Below are positions 18,004 to 29,881 of a DNA stretch of 64,000 nt, in pieces (within the stretch, counting starts at the first letter, position 1; the number at the start of each line of letters is the position of its first letter). Source of the stretch: Pseudomonadota bacterium (GTDB taxonomy: Bacteria > Desulfobacterota > Desulfobacteria > Desulfobacterales > Desulfolunaceae); NCBI GenBank assembly GCA_018818835.1, contig JAHIRD010000027.1:164845-228844 (forward strand), in the 5' to 3' direction. The position numbers were made by a program, and so were the translations under genes. The notes beneath the pieces are model-generated. The model did no database searches. It saw nothing but the letters and a program-made list of their open reading frames with translations, and was not told the DNA's origin.

Positions 18004-19386
18004 ATGAAACGTATTAAAATTGCGGATATATGGAAAGATCAAAGAATTTCAGGTCCCGTTCTTGTTAAAGGGTGGATCAGGACCTTGAGAAATTCAAAAC
18101 ATTTTTCATTTATTGAACTTAATGATGGTTCATGCCTGACAAATATTCAAATTATAGCGGATAACACGCTCTTAAATTACACGGATGTTGAATCACTGAC
18201 CACTGGATCAGCGCTTGCTGTATCCGGGACACTACGTAATTCTCCAGGACAAGGCCAGTCCGTTGAAATTCATGCCGATACCATCACAATTATCAATAAA
18301 ACCCCTGACTCCTATCCTCTCCAAAAGAAAAGGCATAGCGATGAATTTCTTCGATCTATTGCCCATCTGAGACCGCGATCAAATAAATATGGAGCCATGT
18401 TCCGAATCAGATCCCATGTGTCCATGTTTATACACAATTATTTTCAAAATAAAGGTTTCTTTTACATTCATACTCCCGTCATCACAGGATCTGATTGTGA
18501 AGGTGCCGGAGAAATGTTCAGGGTGTCCAATATAAAACCAGGCCAAATGATTACGCAAAATGGAAAGCCTGATTTTTCATCTGATTTTTTTGGAAAAGAA
18601 ACCAATCTAACTGTATCAGGACAACTTTCTGCTGAAATGTTTGCCTTGTCACTGGGAGATGTTTACACCTTCGGTCCGACATTCAGGGCTGAAAATTCAA
18701 ACACAAGCCGTCATGCTGCCGAATTCTGGATGGTCGAACCGGAAATGGCCTTCTGTGATCTGACAGATACAATGACAATTGCTGAAGAATTTATAAAATA
18801 TGTGGTGAAATCTTATCTTGAAACGTGTCAGGAGGATTTTTCTCTATTTTCGCGCTTTGTGGATACTGAACTTCCACATGTTATGAATACCATTCTATCT
18901 TCTGATTTTGAACGTATCTCTTATCTTGAGGCTGTAAATATTCTTATAAATTCAGGTAAATCATTTGAATTCAAAGTTGAATTCAATTCCGATCTTCAAT
19001 CGGAACATGAACGTTTCTTATCCGAGGAATATTTTAAAAAACCTGTTTTTATTTATAATTATCCTAAAAATATAAAACCCTTTTATATGAGAATGAATGA
19101 TGATGATCAAACCGTTGCTGCCATGGATCTTCTGGTTCCCAATATTGGAGAATTAATTGGAGGCAGCCAGAGGGAAGAGCGGCTGGATTATCTAATTAAA
19201 CGTATGAAAGACATGGGTTTAAAACAAGAGGATTACTGGTGGTATATAGATTCCCGAAAATATGGTTCTGTTCCCCACAGCGGATTTGGACTTGGTTTTG
19301 AACGGTTGTTGATGCTTTTAACCGGTGTGACAAATATCCGAGATGTCATCCCGTTCCCTAGAACACCTGGACATATTGAATTTTGA
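18004..19386 (+). CDS. asnS: asparaginyl-tRNA synthetase
   Basis: A 460-residue class IIb synthetase. The N-terminal OB-fold anticodon-binding domain (residues 1-110) begins KRIKIADIWKDQRISGPVLVKGWIRTLRNSKHFSFIELNDGS. Motif 2 is seen in FGPTFRAENSNTSRHAAEFWMVEPEMAF and motif 3 in GLGFERLLMLLTGVTNIRDVIPFPRTPG. It charges tRNA-Asn with asparagine, so the cell need not rely on the transamidation route for Asn-tRNA. It is the only plus-strand gene in the 7-25 kb block and has its own AT-rich 217-bp upstream region. Its stop codon lies within a copy of the interspersed repeat family 1. Confidence 0.97.
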   Translation: MKRIKIADIWKDQRISGPVLVKGWIRTLRNSKHFSFIELNDGSCLTNIQIIADNTLLNYTDVESLTTGSALAVSGTLRNSPGQGQSVEIHADTITIINKTPDSYPLQKKRHSDEFLRSIAHLRPRSNKYGAMFRIRSHVSMFIHNYFQNKGFFYIHTPVITGSDCEGAGEMFRVSNIKPGQMITQNGKPDFSSDFFGKETNLTVSGQLSAEMFALSLGDVYTFGPTFRAENSNTSRHAAEFWMVEPEMAFCDLTDTMTIAEEFIKYVVKSYLETCQEDFSLFSRFVDTELPHVMNTILSSDFERISYLEAVNILINSGKSFEFKVEFNSDLQSEHERFLSEEYFKKPVFIYNYPKNIKPFYMRMNDDDQTVAAMDLLVPNIGELIGGSQREERLDYLIKRMKDMGLKQEDYWWYIDSRKYGSVPHSGFGLGFERLLMLLTGVTNIRDVIPFPRTPGHIEF

Positions 19387-19425
19387 TGGCGTCGTAAAAA
19401 GGTCCATATACGGCGTTATGGTGTT
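19385..19425 (+). repeat. interspersed repeat family 1, copy a
   Basis: The stretch beginning GATGGCGTCGTAAAAAG continues with CCATATACGGCGTTATGGTGTTT. It is nearly the same as the left end of the palindromic element at 25653. It starts at the asnS stop codon and fills the gap to the convergent gene. Confidence 0.7.
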
Positions 19426-20238
19426 TTACATCTCAAGGATACGTCCAATTTCCTGGGTCAGTTGTTCCATTTTAAATGGTTTCTGAATAAATGAACTTCT
19501 GCCCTCCCTGATAATGGCGTCAACATCCAGATTTTTCCTGTATCCGCTGGAAAAAAGTACTTTTATTTCCGGATTGATTTTTTTTAATTCATGATAGGTT
19601 TCTATACCGTTCATACCAGGCATAATTAAATCCAGAATAACCATATCAATTTTTTTATAATCTTTTATATATATATCCAAAGCTCGTTGACCGCTTTTTG
19701 CCACAATCACTTCAATTCCGGTTCTCTCCAACATCTGTTTACCAACATCAATAATCATACTATCATCGTCAACCATAAGAACAGTATTTGAACCCGAATA
19801 CACTTTTTCATAGACTTTCAATGCCTGGATTCCAGGAGGGCCATACGTATTTTTTATCAACTGACTGTTGATTGTTTTTTTTATTTCACTTTTCAGTCTG
19901 TTTATATTTGTAAGGGGTATCTCTTTGTATTTTAGATTGGGTTCATAGACCCCTTCATTTAAAAAATCAAAGAGTTTTTCGGTGATTTTCACACCACCTT
20001 CCACATTTTTTTCAATATCTTTCAGTTTAGTGAAAAGTTTATCCGTTTGATTCATATCTAAAAAAATAAGGGATAAATTACCTTGTATACCCATTAATAA
20101 ATTATTGAATTCATGACCAATACTTCCAATAATTCTATTTCTTTCCATGCGCTTTTCATAGGATTCATTATACCCCTGGCTCTCTTTTAATTGCCTTATT
20201 AGTTCTTCAAGTTCTTCGTATGTGGGTTTGTTATCCAT
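19426..20238 (-). CDS. HisKA phosphoacceptor domain joined to a response-regulator receiver, no ATPase domain
   Basis: 270 residues from the ATG at 20238 (a GTG at 20250 is also possible). It opens with the coil KPTYEELEELIRQLKESQ typical of sensor kinases in Desulfobacterota. An H-box follows (GHEFNNLLMGIQGN, His42). The chain then goes directly, via ~90 residues without N, G1 or G2 boxes, to a full receiver domain: VDDD at 156-159, phospho-acceptor Asp203 in ILDLIMPG, Ser in FSSG, and Lys253 in QKPF. It cannot phosphorylate itself. It could pass phosphate between a partner kinase and its own receiver, or be a decayed hybrid kinase. It is placed between asnS and gyrB. Confidence 0.85.
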   Translation of the reverse strand: MDNKPTYEELEELIRQLKESQGYNESYEKRMERNRIIGSIGHEFNNLLMGIQGNLSLIFLDMNQTDKLFTKLKDIEKNVEGGVKITEKLFDFLNEGVYEPNLKYKEIPLTNINRLKSEIKKTINSQLIKNTYGPPGIQALKVYEKVYSGSNTVLMVDDDSMIIDVGKQMLERTGIEVIVAKSGQRALDIYIKDYKKIDMVILDLIMPGMNGIETYHELKKINPEIKVLFSSGYRKNLDVDAIIREGRSSFIQKPFKMEQLTQEIGRILEM

Positions 20239-20325
20239 GAAAATATCCACGCCATTATTTTTCTTTTATATTTTAAATATCGGTTTTATTACATATCCTA
20301 TTAAGAATTTTTTATTATTCAGTCA

Positions 20326-20358
20326 AAAAAAAACGGGTTTTTAATAAAACCCGTTTTT
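20326..20358. terminator. bidirectional rho-independent terminator between gyrB and the HisKA-REC gene
   Basis: The arms ACGGGTTTTT and AAAACCCGT enclose a three-to-four-base loop, with A-runs on one side and T-runs on the other. It serves as a terminator on the minus strand after gyrB, where nine T bases follow. Confidence 0.9.
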
Positions 20359-20387
20359 AAATTTAATAAATATATGTTTTTTTTCTA

Positions 20388-23941
<3,554 letters not shown>

Positions 23942-24350
23942 AAGTTCATCCAGATCATTGGTGTTGTTGTTATCATTTGTTTTCAGATAATATCAGGGGC
24001 ACCCCTTGTGAAAACACACCCTATCCATAGTCATAAATAACTAAAATATCAATATTATAATAATATAAAAAAAGTCTATTTTATTTAAAGGGCGAGAAAC
24101 ACATGTTTTTTAAACATCGTTGTTCTTTGTTTAATTATTTATTTAATAAAAGAATAATAATGGTAATAAGCTTTGTTTATAAGTGTAATAATTCTTTAAC
24201 TCTTTTATTTTATTAAAAAATTGCATCAAAAATAATGATGAAAAAATAATCATGTAGGGTATTATAAATACCGGGTTATCAACATAACACAATTCATTGT
24301 TCATAAGTCAAAAGTTATTAACATTATTTTGATATGTCATGAACAAAGAT
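23942..24350. other. candidate chromosomal replication origin (oriC)
   Basis: A 409-bp gene-free, extremely AT-rich stretch directly upstream of dnaN. DnaA-box-like 9-mers (consensus TTATCCACA) are TTATCAACA at 24276 (8 of 9), TTATTAACA at 24315, CTATCCATA at 24021, and in the other orientation TGTTTATAA at 24174 and TGTTCATAA at 24298 (7 of 9 each). The part 24040-24270 is nearly pure A/T and could be the unwinding element. Position next to dnaN-gyrB, close to the rpmH cluster and near parS sites fits an origin. No dnaA gene is beside it. It must also carry the dnaN promoter. Confidence 0.6.
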
Positions 24351-24878
24351 TCAGGCTTTTATCCAAACCTTCATGGAATTAAGGATATCTGTTTTCCATT
24401 TTTCAGAAAGACGTAGCTTAAGAAAGTCTGAAAAGACCTGATCTATAAGCTCAACAGCCTTAGAATATAAATAAATTTTTTCAAGAAGAGCCCCTTCCCT
24501 GTCTTCTTTTTTTGTAATTTTTTCAGTTTCAGGATGCTTGAAACCGGTGAAATGAAAGTTTTCTCCTTTGAGATTGAATTCCCAATGTTGTTCAAGATAA
24601 TTCAATGATAAACTGAGTTCTGTGACAACAGAACCTTTTCTAAGAGCCAGGAGACCTTCTTCAAGACCCGCGTTATCCCCTTTTATAATGACTGTTTCCA
24701 CAGTATTGTCTTCCACGATGTTTTCACAGACAATCCTGTTGCCGATAATCAGAGAAAAAGAGGATCCTGATGAATCGGTAAATGCACCTTGATCCCGTGC
24801 AATAACATACCAGAGCCAGGTTAAAAATTCATGACCCAAAAATTTATATTTATTATAAGAGACCGCAATATCAAGCAT
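24351..24878 (-). CDS. second gene of RdgC-like pair; putative C-terminal RdgC portion
   Basis: A 175-residue protein with no signal peptide or membrane helix. It starts at 24878 only three bases after the stop of the RdgC-like gene, and the GGAG ribosome site lies inside the end of that gene. The segment FLGHEFLTWLWYVIARDQ and the position suggest that it corresponds to the C-terminal half of longer RdgC proteins, giving a split RdgC. This is an inference, since I cannot align it here. It could instead be an independent partner protein. It borders the origin candidate directly. Confidence 0.75.
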   Translation of the reverse strand: MLDIAVSYNKYKFLGHEFLTWLWYVIARDQGAFTDSSGSSFSLIIGNRIVCENIVEDNTVETVIIKGDNAGLEEGLLALRKGSVVTELSLSLNYLEQHWEFNLKGENFHFTGFKHPETEKITKKEDREGALLEKIYLYSKAVELIDQVFSDFLKLRLSEKWKTDILNSMKVWIKA

Positions 24879-24881
24879 ATA

Positions 24882-25496
24882 TTACTCCATAAAAGATTCT
24901 GGCTTAAGTTTCAGCAAAAGGTCTTTTTCCGCATCGGAAAGACCCAGTTCAAAATCAGCAAGGGTATAAGGGAAAAGTTTTATGAGACTGATATTGAATG
25001 ATTTTAAAAAAAGACTTTCAAGTTCTTCATTTGCAGCTTTCTGGGTTGAGAAGAACCATAGTCTGTTTGTGTCATAATCCCATATAATATCAAAAATATT
25101 GGGAACAGAGGGAACCTTCATTAAAAGAATATTTTTAACATCGTCCTTTAATTGTTTTTTTTCGTTTTTGGAAAGAAACTCCCGGCCACTTTCAGCAAGT
25201 CTTTTTTTCTCTTCAATATCAACGTATTTGTTAATCACTTTAACGGGCACGGATTTTTTATCAATCCTCAGAGAAAAAACAAAAAAAGAAGCCACAAGAA
25301 AAGAAGACCCTTCAAAATCAGGGTTAAACGGATCAAAAAGACTGGTCCATCCCACGGATAATTCAGAGGGTTCGTTATCAATATCCTGAATTTTAAATTT
25401 TCTTATTCCCTCTTCGACATGCTCAATCGGAGCATCACTGAATGAACCGTTGACTCTGTAACGGGTCAGAGATACGGTTGAAGATAATATTCCCAT
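24882..25496 (-). CDS. rdgC: RdgC-like recombination-associated protein (N-terminal portion)
   Basis: 204 residues. The pattern matches RdgC of E. coli (303 residues): an N-terminal SLTRYRV-type strand, a mid-region with basic KKRLAESGREFLSKNEKKQLKDDVKNILLMKVPSVPN (compare [25 protein letters not shown]), WDYDTNRLWFFSTQKAANEELESLF and a final LSDAEKDLLLKL. RdgC forms a ring round duplex DNA and limits RecA action at forks. This copy is shorter at the C-terminus, and the missing part may be the next gene. It is upstream of the pair and next to a 370-bp gap. Confidence 0.75.
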   Translation of the reverse strand: MGILSSTVSLTRYRVNGSFSDAPIEHVEEGIRKFKIQDIDNEPSELSVGWTSLFDPFNPDFEGSSFLVASFFVFSLRIDKKSVPVKVINKYVDIEEKKRLAESGREFLSKNEKKQLKDDVKNILLMKVPSVPNIFDIIWDYDTNRLWFFSTQKAANEELESLFLKSFNISLIKLFPYTLADFELGLSDAEKDLLLKLKPESFME

Positions 25497-25866
25497 ACAT
25501 AAACTCCAATAAAAAAAATTGTGAGATTTAAAAAACGGCTGCCCGAACGATGACGGCTTAATCAGATTCCATCATGATTATTTGAATTACGGATAGACAG
25601 CGTAATTGAATTGGAATATATATTTTTTAAAAAAGGGAAACAAGTTAATTATGATGGCGTCGTAAAAAGTCCCATATGCGGCGTTATAGTGTTTGGCCGG
25701 ACGTTAAATATACTAAAAAGTATGTCTTCACGCCCGGCCAAACACTATGCCTTGCCTATGGACCTTTTTCCATAGCCATCCATCTGTCGACTTTTTAAGA
25801 GATCGTTAATTATTATAGTGTTTTTTATATGTTATTTAACAGAGAATATCATGAGGTTTAATTTGA
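25497..25866. other. intergenic region with palindromic repeat element
   Basis: Between the divergent rdgC-like gene and the plus-strand pair. The first ~155 bp are AT-rich, likely promoter DNA, with no clear gene. The rest is the family 1 palindromic element (25653-25803) followed by an AT-rich leader for the next gene. Confidence 0.6.
25653..25803. repeat. palindromic interspersed element, repeat family 1 copy b
   Basis: A ~150-bp element. It starts GATGGCGTCGTAAAAAG and ends near GTCGACTTTTTAAGAGATC. The inner arms TAGTGTTTGGCCGGACG (25687-25703) and CGCCCGGCCAAACACTA (25731-25747) pair at 16 of 17 positions. The outer parts (AAAAAGTCCCATATGC, and GCCTATGGACCTTTTT) pair imperfectly, so the whole can fold into one long hairpin. 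No ORF. It looks like a MITE or REP-like unit; partial copies lie at 19385, 57027 and 61833. Confidence 0.75.
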
Positions 25867-26238
25867 ATGGATAATAAAAACGGCGTGGAAAAAATAAAAC
25901 TTACAAATGGTGAAACCCTTGAAATCCATGACCGTTCTCGAATGGTTATTGAAAATATCTGGCAAATATCACTGGTTTTTATAATAAATATTGATTTAAA
26001 ACAAAAAAAATTCAATGAATTAAAAAATATAACCGATGAACAGATAAAAGATAAATTTGGAAACACGATTATCTATGAAGTTAAACACGAACGAAATTTT
26101 ATAAAAGATGAACAGAAGAACGATACTTATAATAAAATAAAGGATTCTTTTTTGAATACGAATTTGAAATATTTATCGCATCCGGATTTTGCAGTGAAAT
26201 ATTCCATAAAGAAATATAATGAAAAAAAACGGTATTAG
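25867..26238 (+). CDS. small hypothetical protein upstream of lytic transglycosylase
   Basis: A 123-residue, lysine- and asparagine-rich soluble protein without recognised motif. The AT-rich codon use is like that of the 7-26 kb block. The N-terminal half is rich in beta-forming residues (KIKLTNGETLEIHDRSRMVIENIWQISLVFIINI), and the C-terminal half is charged helix. It overlaps the transglycosylase gene by 20 bp, so the two are probably one operon. The function is unknown and the start codon ATG lacks a strong Shine-Dalgarno. Confidence 0.6.
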   Translation: MDNKNGVEKIKLTNGETLEIHDRSRMVIENIWQISLVFIINIDLKQKKFNELKNITDEQIKDKFGNTIIYEVKHERNFIKDEQKNDTYNKIKDSFLNTNLKYLSHPDFAVKYSIKKYNEKKRY

Positions 26239-26803
26239 ATGTGTTGCCATTCATATTGTTTTATTTCTGATTGGTGTATCTGTTAACGTTACGGCGGCAG
26301 AGATTTACAAGTATGTGGATGAAGATGGGGTCATTCATTTTACAGATTCCCCCACCAAAGATGAGATGGTTCTTTACATTAAAACAGGCCCTGAAAACGC
26401 CAAAGCATATCCCTATACACCGGATAAATATGATGATATTATACTCAAAGCATCACGTGAAAACGGATTATCTTTTTCGTTAATTAAAGCAATTATTAAG
26501 GTGGAATCGGATTTTAATACCTATGCTATTTCCCGAATGGGTGCCAAGGGTTTGATGCAGATCATGCCTAAAAACATGAAAGAACTTCATATTAATGACC
26601 CGTACAATCCATATGAAAACATAATGGGCGGAACGCTTTATTTAAAAAAAATGCTTATTCGTTTTGAAGGGCAACTTATATTAGCCCTTGCAGCATATAA
26701 TGCAGGCCCAACTGTCGTGGAAAAATATAATGCGATCCCACCTTATAAAGAAACCCGACATTACGTGGATAAGGTTTTAAAATATAATTACAAATATAAG
26801 TAG
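26219..26803 (+). CDS. lytic transglycosylase with DUF4124 domain
   Basis: A 194-residue exported protein. The signal peptide covers residues 1-27 (VLFLIGVSVNVTAAE). A DUF4124 segment follows (IYKYVDEDGVIHFTDSP, 29-45), and then the SLT/goose-lysozyme domain. Key motifs are the catalytic Glu96 in IKVESDFN, GLMQIMP at 111-117 and AAYNAGP near 158. It cleaves peptidoglycan strands in the periplasm to give 1,6-anhydromuropeptides. The size is minimal for the family. It follows the 123-residue gene with a 20-bp overlap and is monocistronic downstream. Confidence 0.93.
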   Translation: MKKNGIRCVAIHIVLFLIGVSVNVTAAEIYKYVDEDGVIHFTDSPTKDEMVLYIKTGPENAKAYPYTPDKYDDIILKASRENGLSFSLIKAIIKVESDFNTYAISRMGAKGLMQIMPKNMKELHINDPYNPYENIMGGTLYLKKMLIRFEGQLILALAAYNAGPTVVEKYNAIPPYKETRHYVDKVLKYNYKYK

Positions 26804-27010
26804 AGTCCCTAAAAGGCATATAACGTCCAATGCCGCAGTTCACTGGGTTTTAATATCCTCTTTAAGAATTAATATTCTTATAATTCCATTGACTATGCTG
26901 TGAATCGTATTATTTTTCATTGAAATCCGCCAGTTATTTAATCCCCTTTTTTATTTGATAAAGGCGTATGAGAGAAACGATATTATTTTAATACATAAGG
27001 AAAAAGTGCA

Positions 27011-28576
27011 ATGGCTAAAACCAGCTCAAAAATAACGACACGACGATGGCGCATAGAAGATATTCCCGGAGTTATAGAATGCAGTAAAGCGGCGTATCAA
27101 GATTATACAGATGAATATTTTCTGACACAACGGCAGTATGAAATGCAGTTCAAAGCCTTTCCCGATGGTCAGTTTGTGGCAGTTTATCAGGGGAAAATCA
27201 TCGGTTATGCCAATGCGATCATTGTAAATATTGAAGACGAATTTTGGTATTCGGTGGATGAAATAACAGGCGCAGGAACATTCAGCACCCACAACCCGGA
27301 TGGGGATACACTTTATGGAGCAGATATTGCGGTTCATCCTGATTTCAGGCGGAGGGGTGTATCCGGACTTTTATATAAACGAAGAAAAGCGCTTTTGACC
27401 CGGCATAATCTTAAACGAATGATCGCCTACGGAAGAATTCCGGGATATAAAGAATATGCTGGTAAAATGTCCGCTGAACAGTATGTAAAAAAGGTCGTAA
27501 ATGGTGAGCTTAAAGATTATGCCCTGAACTCCCATCTAAAAGCCGGTTACCAGGTAAAAAAAGTCCAACTGGATATAACCGTGGATCGGTCCAGTTTGAA
27601 TTATTCCACATTTATAGAAATGCCCAACCCTGATTTTAATGTAGCCAAACGAAAAATTGCCTCAGCTATTATGCCCAAAAGACAGACACGGCGGATAAGG
27701 GTATGCGCAGCCCAGTACAACATGAAACCCATTAAGTGCTGGGAGGATATGGAAAGCAGTGTTGAATTTTTTGTGAGTTCAGCCGATTCATACCATTGTC
27801 ATTTTCTGCTTTTTCCTGAAAACTTCACCCATCAACTCTTAAGTTTTATGAAAGGCATGACCATCAAGGAAATGATCCTGGAACTGGCCAACCAGCGTGA
27901 CAGATATATTGATATGTTTAAACGGTTTGCTCAAAAATACAACCTCTATATTATTGGCGGGTCCCATCCCATGCTCCGTGACGGACTTATTTACAACACG
28001 GCCCATCTGTTCACTCCCAGCGGAAATGTTTATACACAAGATAAGCTTCACATCACTCCGGCCGAGAGAAACGAAGGAGATATACAGCCAGGGGCTGGGA
28101 TACGGGTTTTTGAAACACCTCTGGCGAGAATTGCTATTCAGGTCTGTTATGATATCGAATTTCCGGAAGTATCACGACTACTGACCCTTGCCGGGGCAGA
28201 AGTTATTTTCGTTCCATTTTATACCGAGGAAAAAAAGGCCTATTACAGAGTGAGGCATTGCTCCCAAGCCCGGGCCGTTGAAAATTTCGTCTATGTTGTC
28301 ATCACCGGAAATGTGGGAAATATGAAAACCGAAGTGGGTTCATTCATGAATTACAGTCAGGCAGCTATTCTGACTCCCAGCGATTTTTCTTTTCCTGAAA
28401 AAGGCATTGAAGGGGAAGCCGATCCCAATGTCGAAGCGGTGGTTGTTTCGGAACTGGCCCTATCCTCCTTGGCACAGCAACGTCACGTGGCCACAGTCAG
28501 ACCCCTCCATGATCTCAGGCCCGATCTGTATGAGCTCAGGGCACGCCAACGCATTGAAATTATAAAAACAGAATAG
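27011..28576 (+). CDS. GNAT acetyltransferase fused to a nitrilase-family carbon-nitrogen hydrolase
   Basis: A 521-residue two-domain enzyme. Residues ~8-200 form a GNAT domain (GADIAVHPDFRRRGVSGLLYKRRK is the acetyl-CoA loop). Residues ~225-515 form a carbon-nitrogen hydrolase with the Glu-Lys-Cys triad: Glu in LLFPENF near 266, Lys in QDKLHITP near 344 and Cys in QVCYDIEFPE near 378. Similar fusions are widespread and annotated as bifunctional amidohydrolase/acetyltransferase. The substrate is unknown. The start has AAGGAAAA upstream. It stands alone between gaps of ~200 and ~90 bp. Confidence 0.92.
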   Translation: MAKTSSKITTRRWRIEDIPGVIECSKAAYQDYTDEYFLTQRQYEMQFKAFPDGQFVAVYQGKIIGYANAIIVNIEDEFWYSVDEITGAGTFSTHNPDGDTLYGADIAVHPDFRRRGVSGLLYKRRKALLTRHNLKRMIAYGRIPGYKEYAGKMSAEQYVKKVVNGELKDYALNSHLKAGYQVKKVQLDITVDRSSLNYSTFIEMPNPDFNVAKRKIASAIMPKRQTRRIRVCAAQYNMKPIKCWEDMESSVEFFVSSADSYHCHFLLFPENFTHQLLSFMKGMTIKEMILELANQRDRYIDMFKRFAQKYNLYIIGGSHPMLRDGLIYNTAHLFTPSGNVYTQDKLHITPAERNEGDIQPGAGIRVFETPLARIAIQVCYDIEFPEVSRLLTLAGAEVIFVPFYTEEKKAYYRVRHCSQARAVENFVYVVITGNVGNMKTEVGSFMNYSQAAILTPSDFSFPEKGIEGEADPNVEAVVVSELALSSLAQQRHVATVRPLHDLRPDLYELRARQRIEIIKTE

Positions 28577-28668
28577 ATTTTTTATACCATCCACTTGATA
28601 AAAAAAGGTTTTATATAATGTTGTCGGGTATTGATATTTGAGTAAACCAACTGATTTCTGGAGTTGTT

Positions 28669-29454
28669 ATGCATCTGTTTGACAGGGATATGAGTCTTGA
28701 TACCCGGGGAGAATCTGAATTCAGCGGAACATTGAGTGACGAGTGGTCGATTAATGGAAATCCCAACGGGGGATATCTGATGGCTGTCATGGCATCAGCT
28801 ATGATGAAAAAGAGTGAAAAAAAACGACCTGCCATTATCACGGCAAATTTTCTTTCACGTTCCGAACGCAAAGAATTCCTACTGGATGTGGAAAAGATTT
28901 CACAAAGCAAGAGCTTCAATCGATTACAAGCAAAATTGATTCAGAATGGAAATGAAAAAATAAGAGCCTGGGCAACCTTTTCAGATGATGGGGACTGCCC
29001 GGGTGAAAAACGATATGAGAGAAAAGAGCCGGACATGGAAGCCCTTGATTCATGCATCCCCATTCCGGAATTCGGACGATATACTCTCTACAGAAACATG
29101 GATGTCAGATTAGACCCGGCATGCGCAGGCTGGTTTCAAGGAAAGCTGACCGACATATCCGAGCATAAAGGCTGGATTAAATTTAAAGACGATCGGCCCA
29201 TGGATGCCCTGTCCCTGATGTTGATGGCCGATTCATTCCCGCCCCCTGTCATGGCAAGCCGAGGCATGGTAGCCTGGGTGCCTACCATTGAGTTTTCAGT
29301 GAATATCCGGTCTATCCCTGAAACCAGGTGGTTAAAAGCCTGTTTCAGGTCCCGCTATATCACCTGCGGCCTGGTAGAAGAAGATGGAGAACTCTGGGAT
29401 GAAAAAGGAGAACTTGTTGCTATTTGCAGGCAAATAGCCCAGTTTAGGAAATAA
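28669..29454 (+). CDS. acyl-CoA thioesterase family protein (double hot-dog, TesB-like)
   Basis: A 261-residue protein of the 4HBT_3 / TesB-like group. The N-terminal hot-dog contains the typical phrase WSINGNPNGGYLMAVMASAM (residues ~23-42), and the C-terminal hot-dog has FPPPVMASRGMVAWVPTIEFSVNIRSIP with the final LVEEDGELWDEKGELVAICRQIAQFRK, which is the standard ending of this family. Such proteins split acyl-CoA into free acid and CoA, but substrates differ widely. It has no signal peptide. A large hairpin and a repeat copy follow the stop codon. Confidence 0.88.
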   Translation: MHLFDRDMSLDTRGESEFSGTLSDEWSINGNPNGGYLMAVMASAMMKKSEKKRPAIITANFLSRSERKEFLLDVEKISQSKSFNRLQAKLIQNGNEKIRAWATFSDDGDCPGEKRYERKEPDMEALDSCIPIPEFGRYTLYRNMDVRLDPACAGWFQGKLTDISEHKGWIKFKDDRPMDALSLMLMADSFPPPVMASRGMVAWVPTIEFSVNIRSIPETRWLKACFRSRYITCGLVEEDGELWDEKGELVAICRQIAQFRK

Positions 29455-29500
29455 AAAAAAGGTACTTATTCACAGGGGTAATTCCTTTCTTTGGCCTTTC

Positions 29501-29544
29501 TTCGTGCTCTTCGTGTCCTTCAGTGAGCTACGCGAACGGGTGGT
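29501..29544 (+). repeat. interspersed repeat family 2, copy a
   Basis: TTCGTGCTCTTCGTGTCCTT followed by a GAGCTACGCGAACGGGTGGT end. The same pattern (GTGCTCTTC, then CGACCAACGGGAACGGGTGGT-like) occurs at 34261-34304 and, inverted, at 46250-46292 and 46459-46500. Confidence 0.65.
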
Positions 29545-29551
29545 GGATAAA

Positions 29552-29608
29552 AAAGACCCCAACGTTTCATTCCCAGGCAATGCCAGGGAATGAAACGTTG
29601 GGGTCTTT
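29552..29608. terminator. 23-bp perfect inverted repeat (hairpin)
   Basis: The arms at 29552-29574 and 29586-29608 (beginning AAAGACCCCAACGTTTC) are perfectly complementary over 23 bases with an 11-base loop. The right arm ends in TCTTTCTTC. Because both flanks are A- or T-rich it could act as a terminator in both directions, most likely for the thioesterase gene. Confidence 0.7.
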
Positions 29609-29848
29609 CTTCACTTTTATTTCCACATAAAACCTTTTTGAAACATTTTGCTATGTAATTAGATTCATAATCGGATAAGAGATATTTTCAATTATTCAAT
29701 ATATTCAGATAAATAATTATATACATAAACAATGGTACGACAATTGCAATTTGATTATTCATGGATTCATGACTTATCGGAATAGCAGTGACGGTAAGGG
29801 AAAATTAAAGACGTTTTTCATTGTTTGTTGTACTCCTTTCATTTGGTT

Positions 29849-29881
29849 GGGGCGGCTTTTTTTAAGCCGCCCCGTTTTTTT
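29849..29881 (+). terminator. strong rho-independent terminator with no coding gene upstream
   Basis: The arms GGGGCGGCTT and AAGCCGCCCC (10 bp), with a five-T loop, are followed by G and seven T bases. No coding gene lies between the previous hairpin (29608) and this site, so it probably ends a small RNA or an attenuated leader. Confidence 0.85.

Noticed and set aside
26447..26465. CATCACGTGAAAAC as a parS site
   Set aside because: Only about 11 of 16 positions match; inside the transglycosylase gene.
29732..29785. 17-codon peptide MVRQLQFDYSWIHDLSE upstream of the lone terminator
   Set aside because: No clear ribosome site; short frames of this size are expected by chance.
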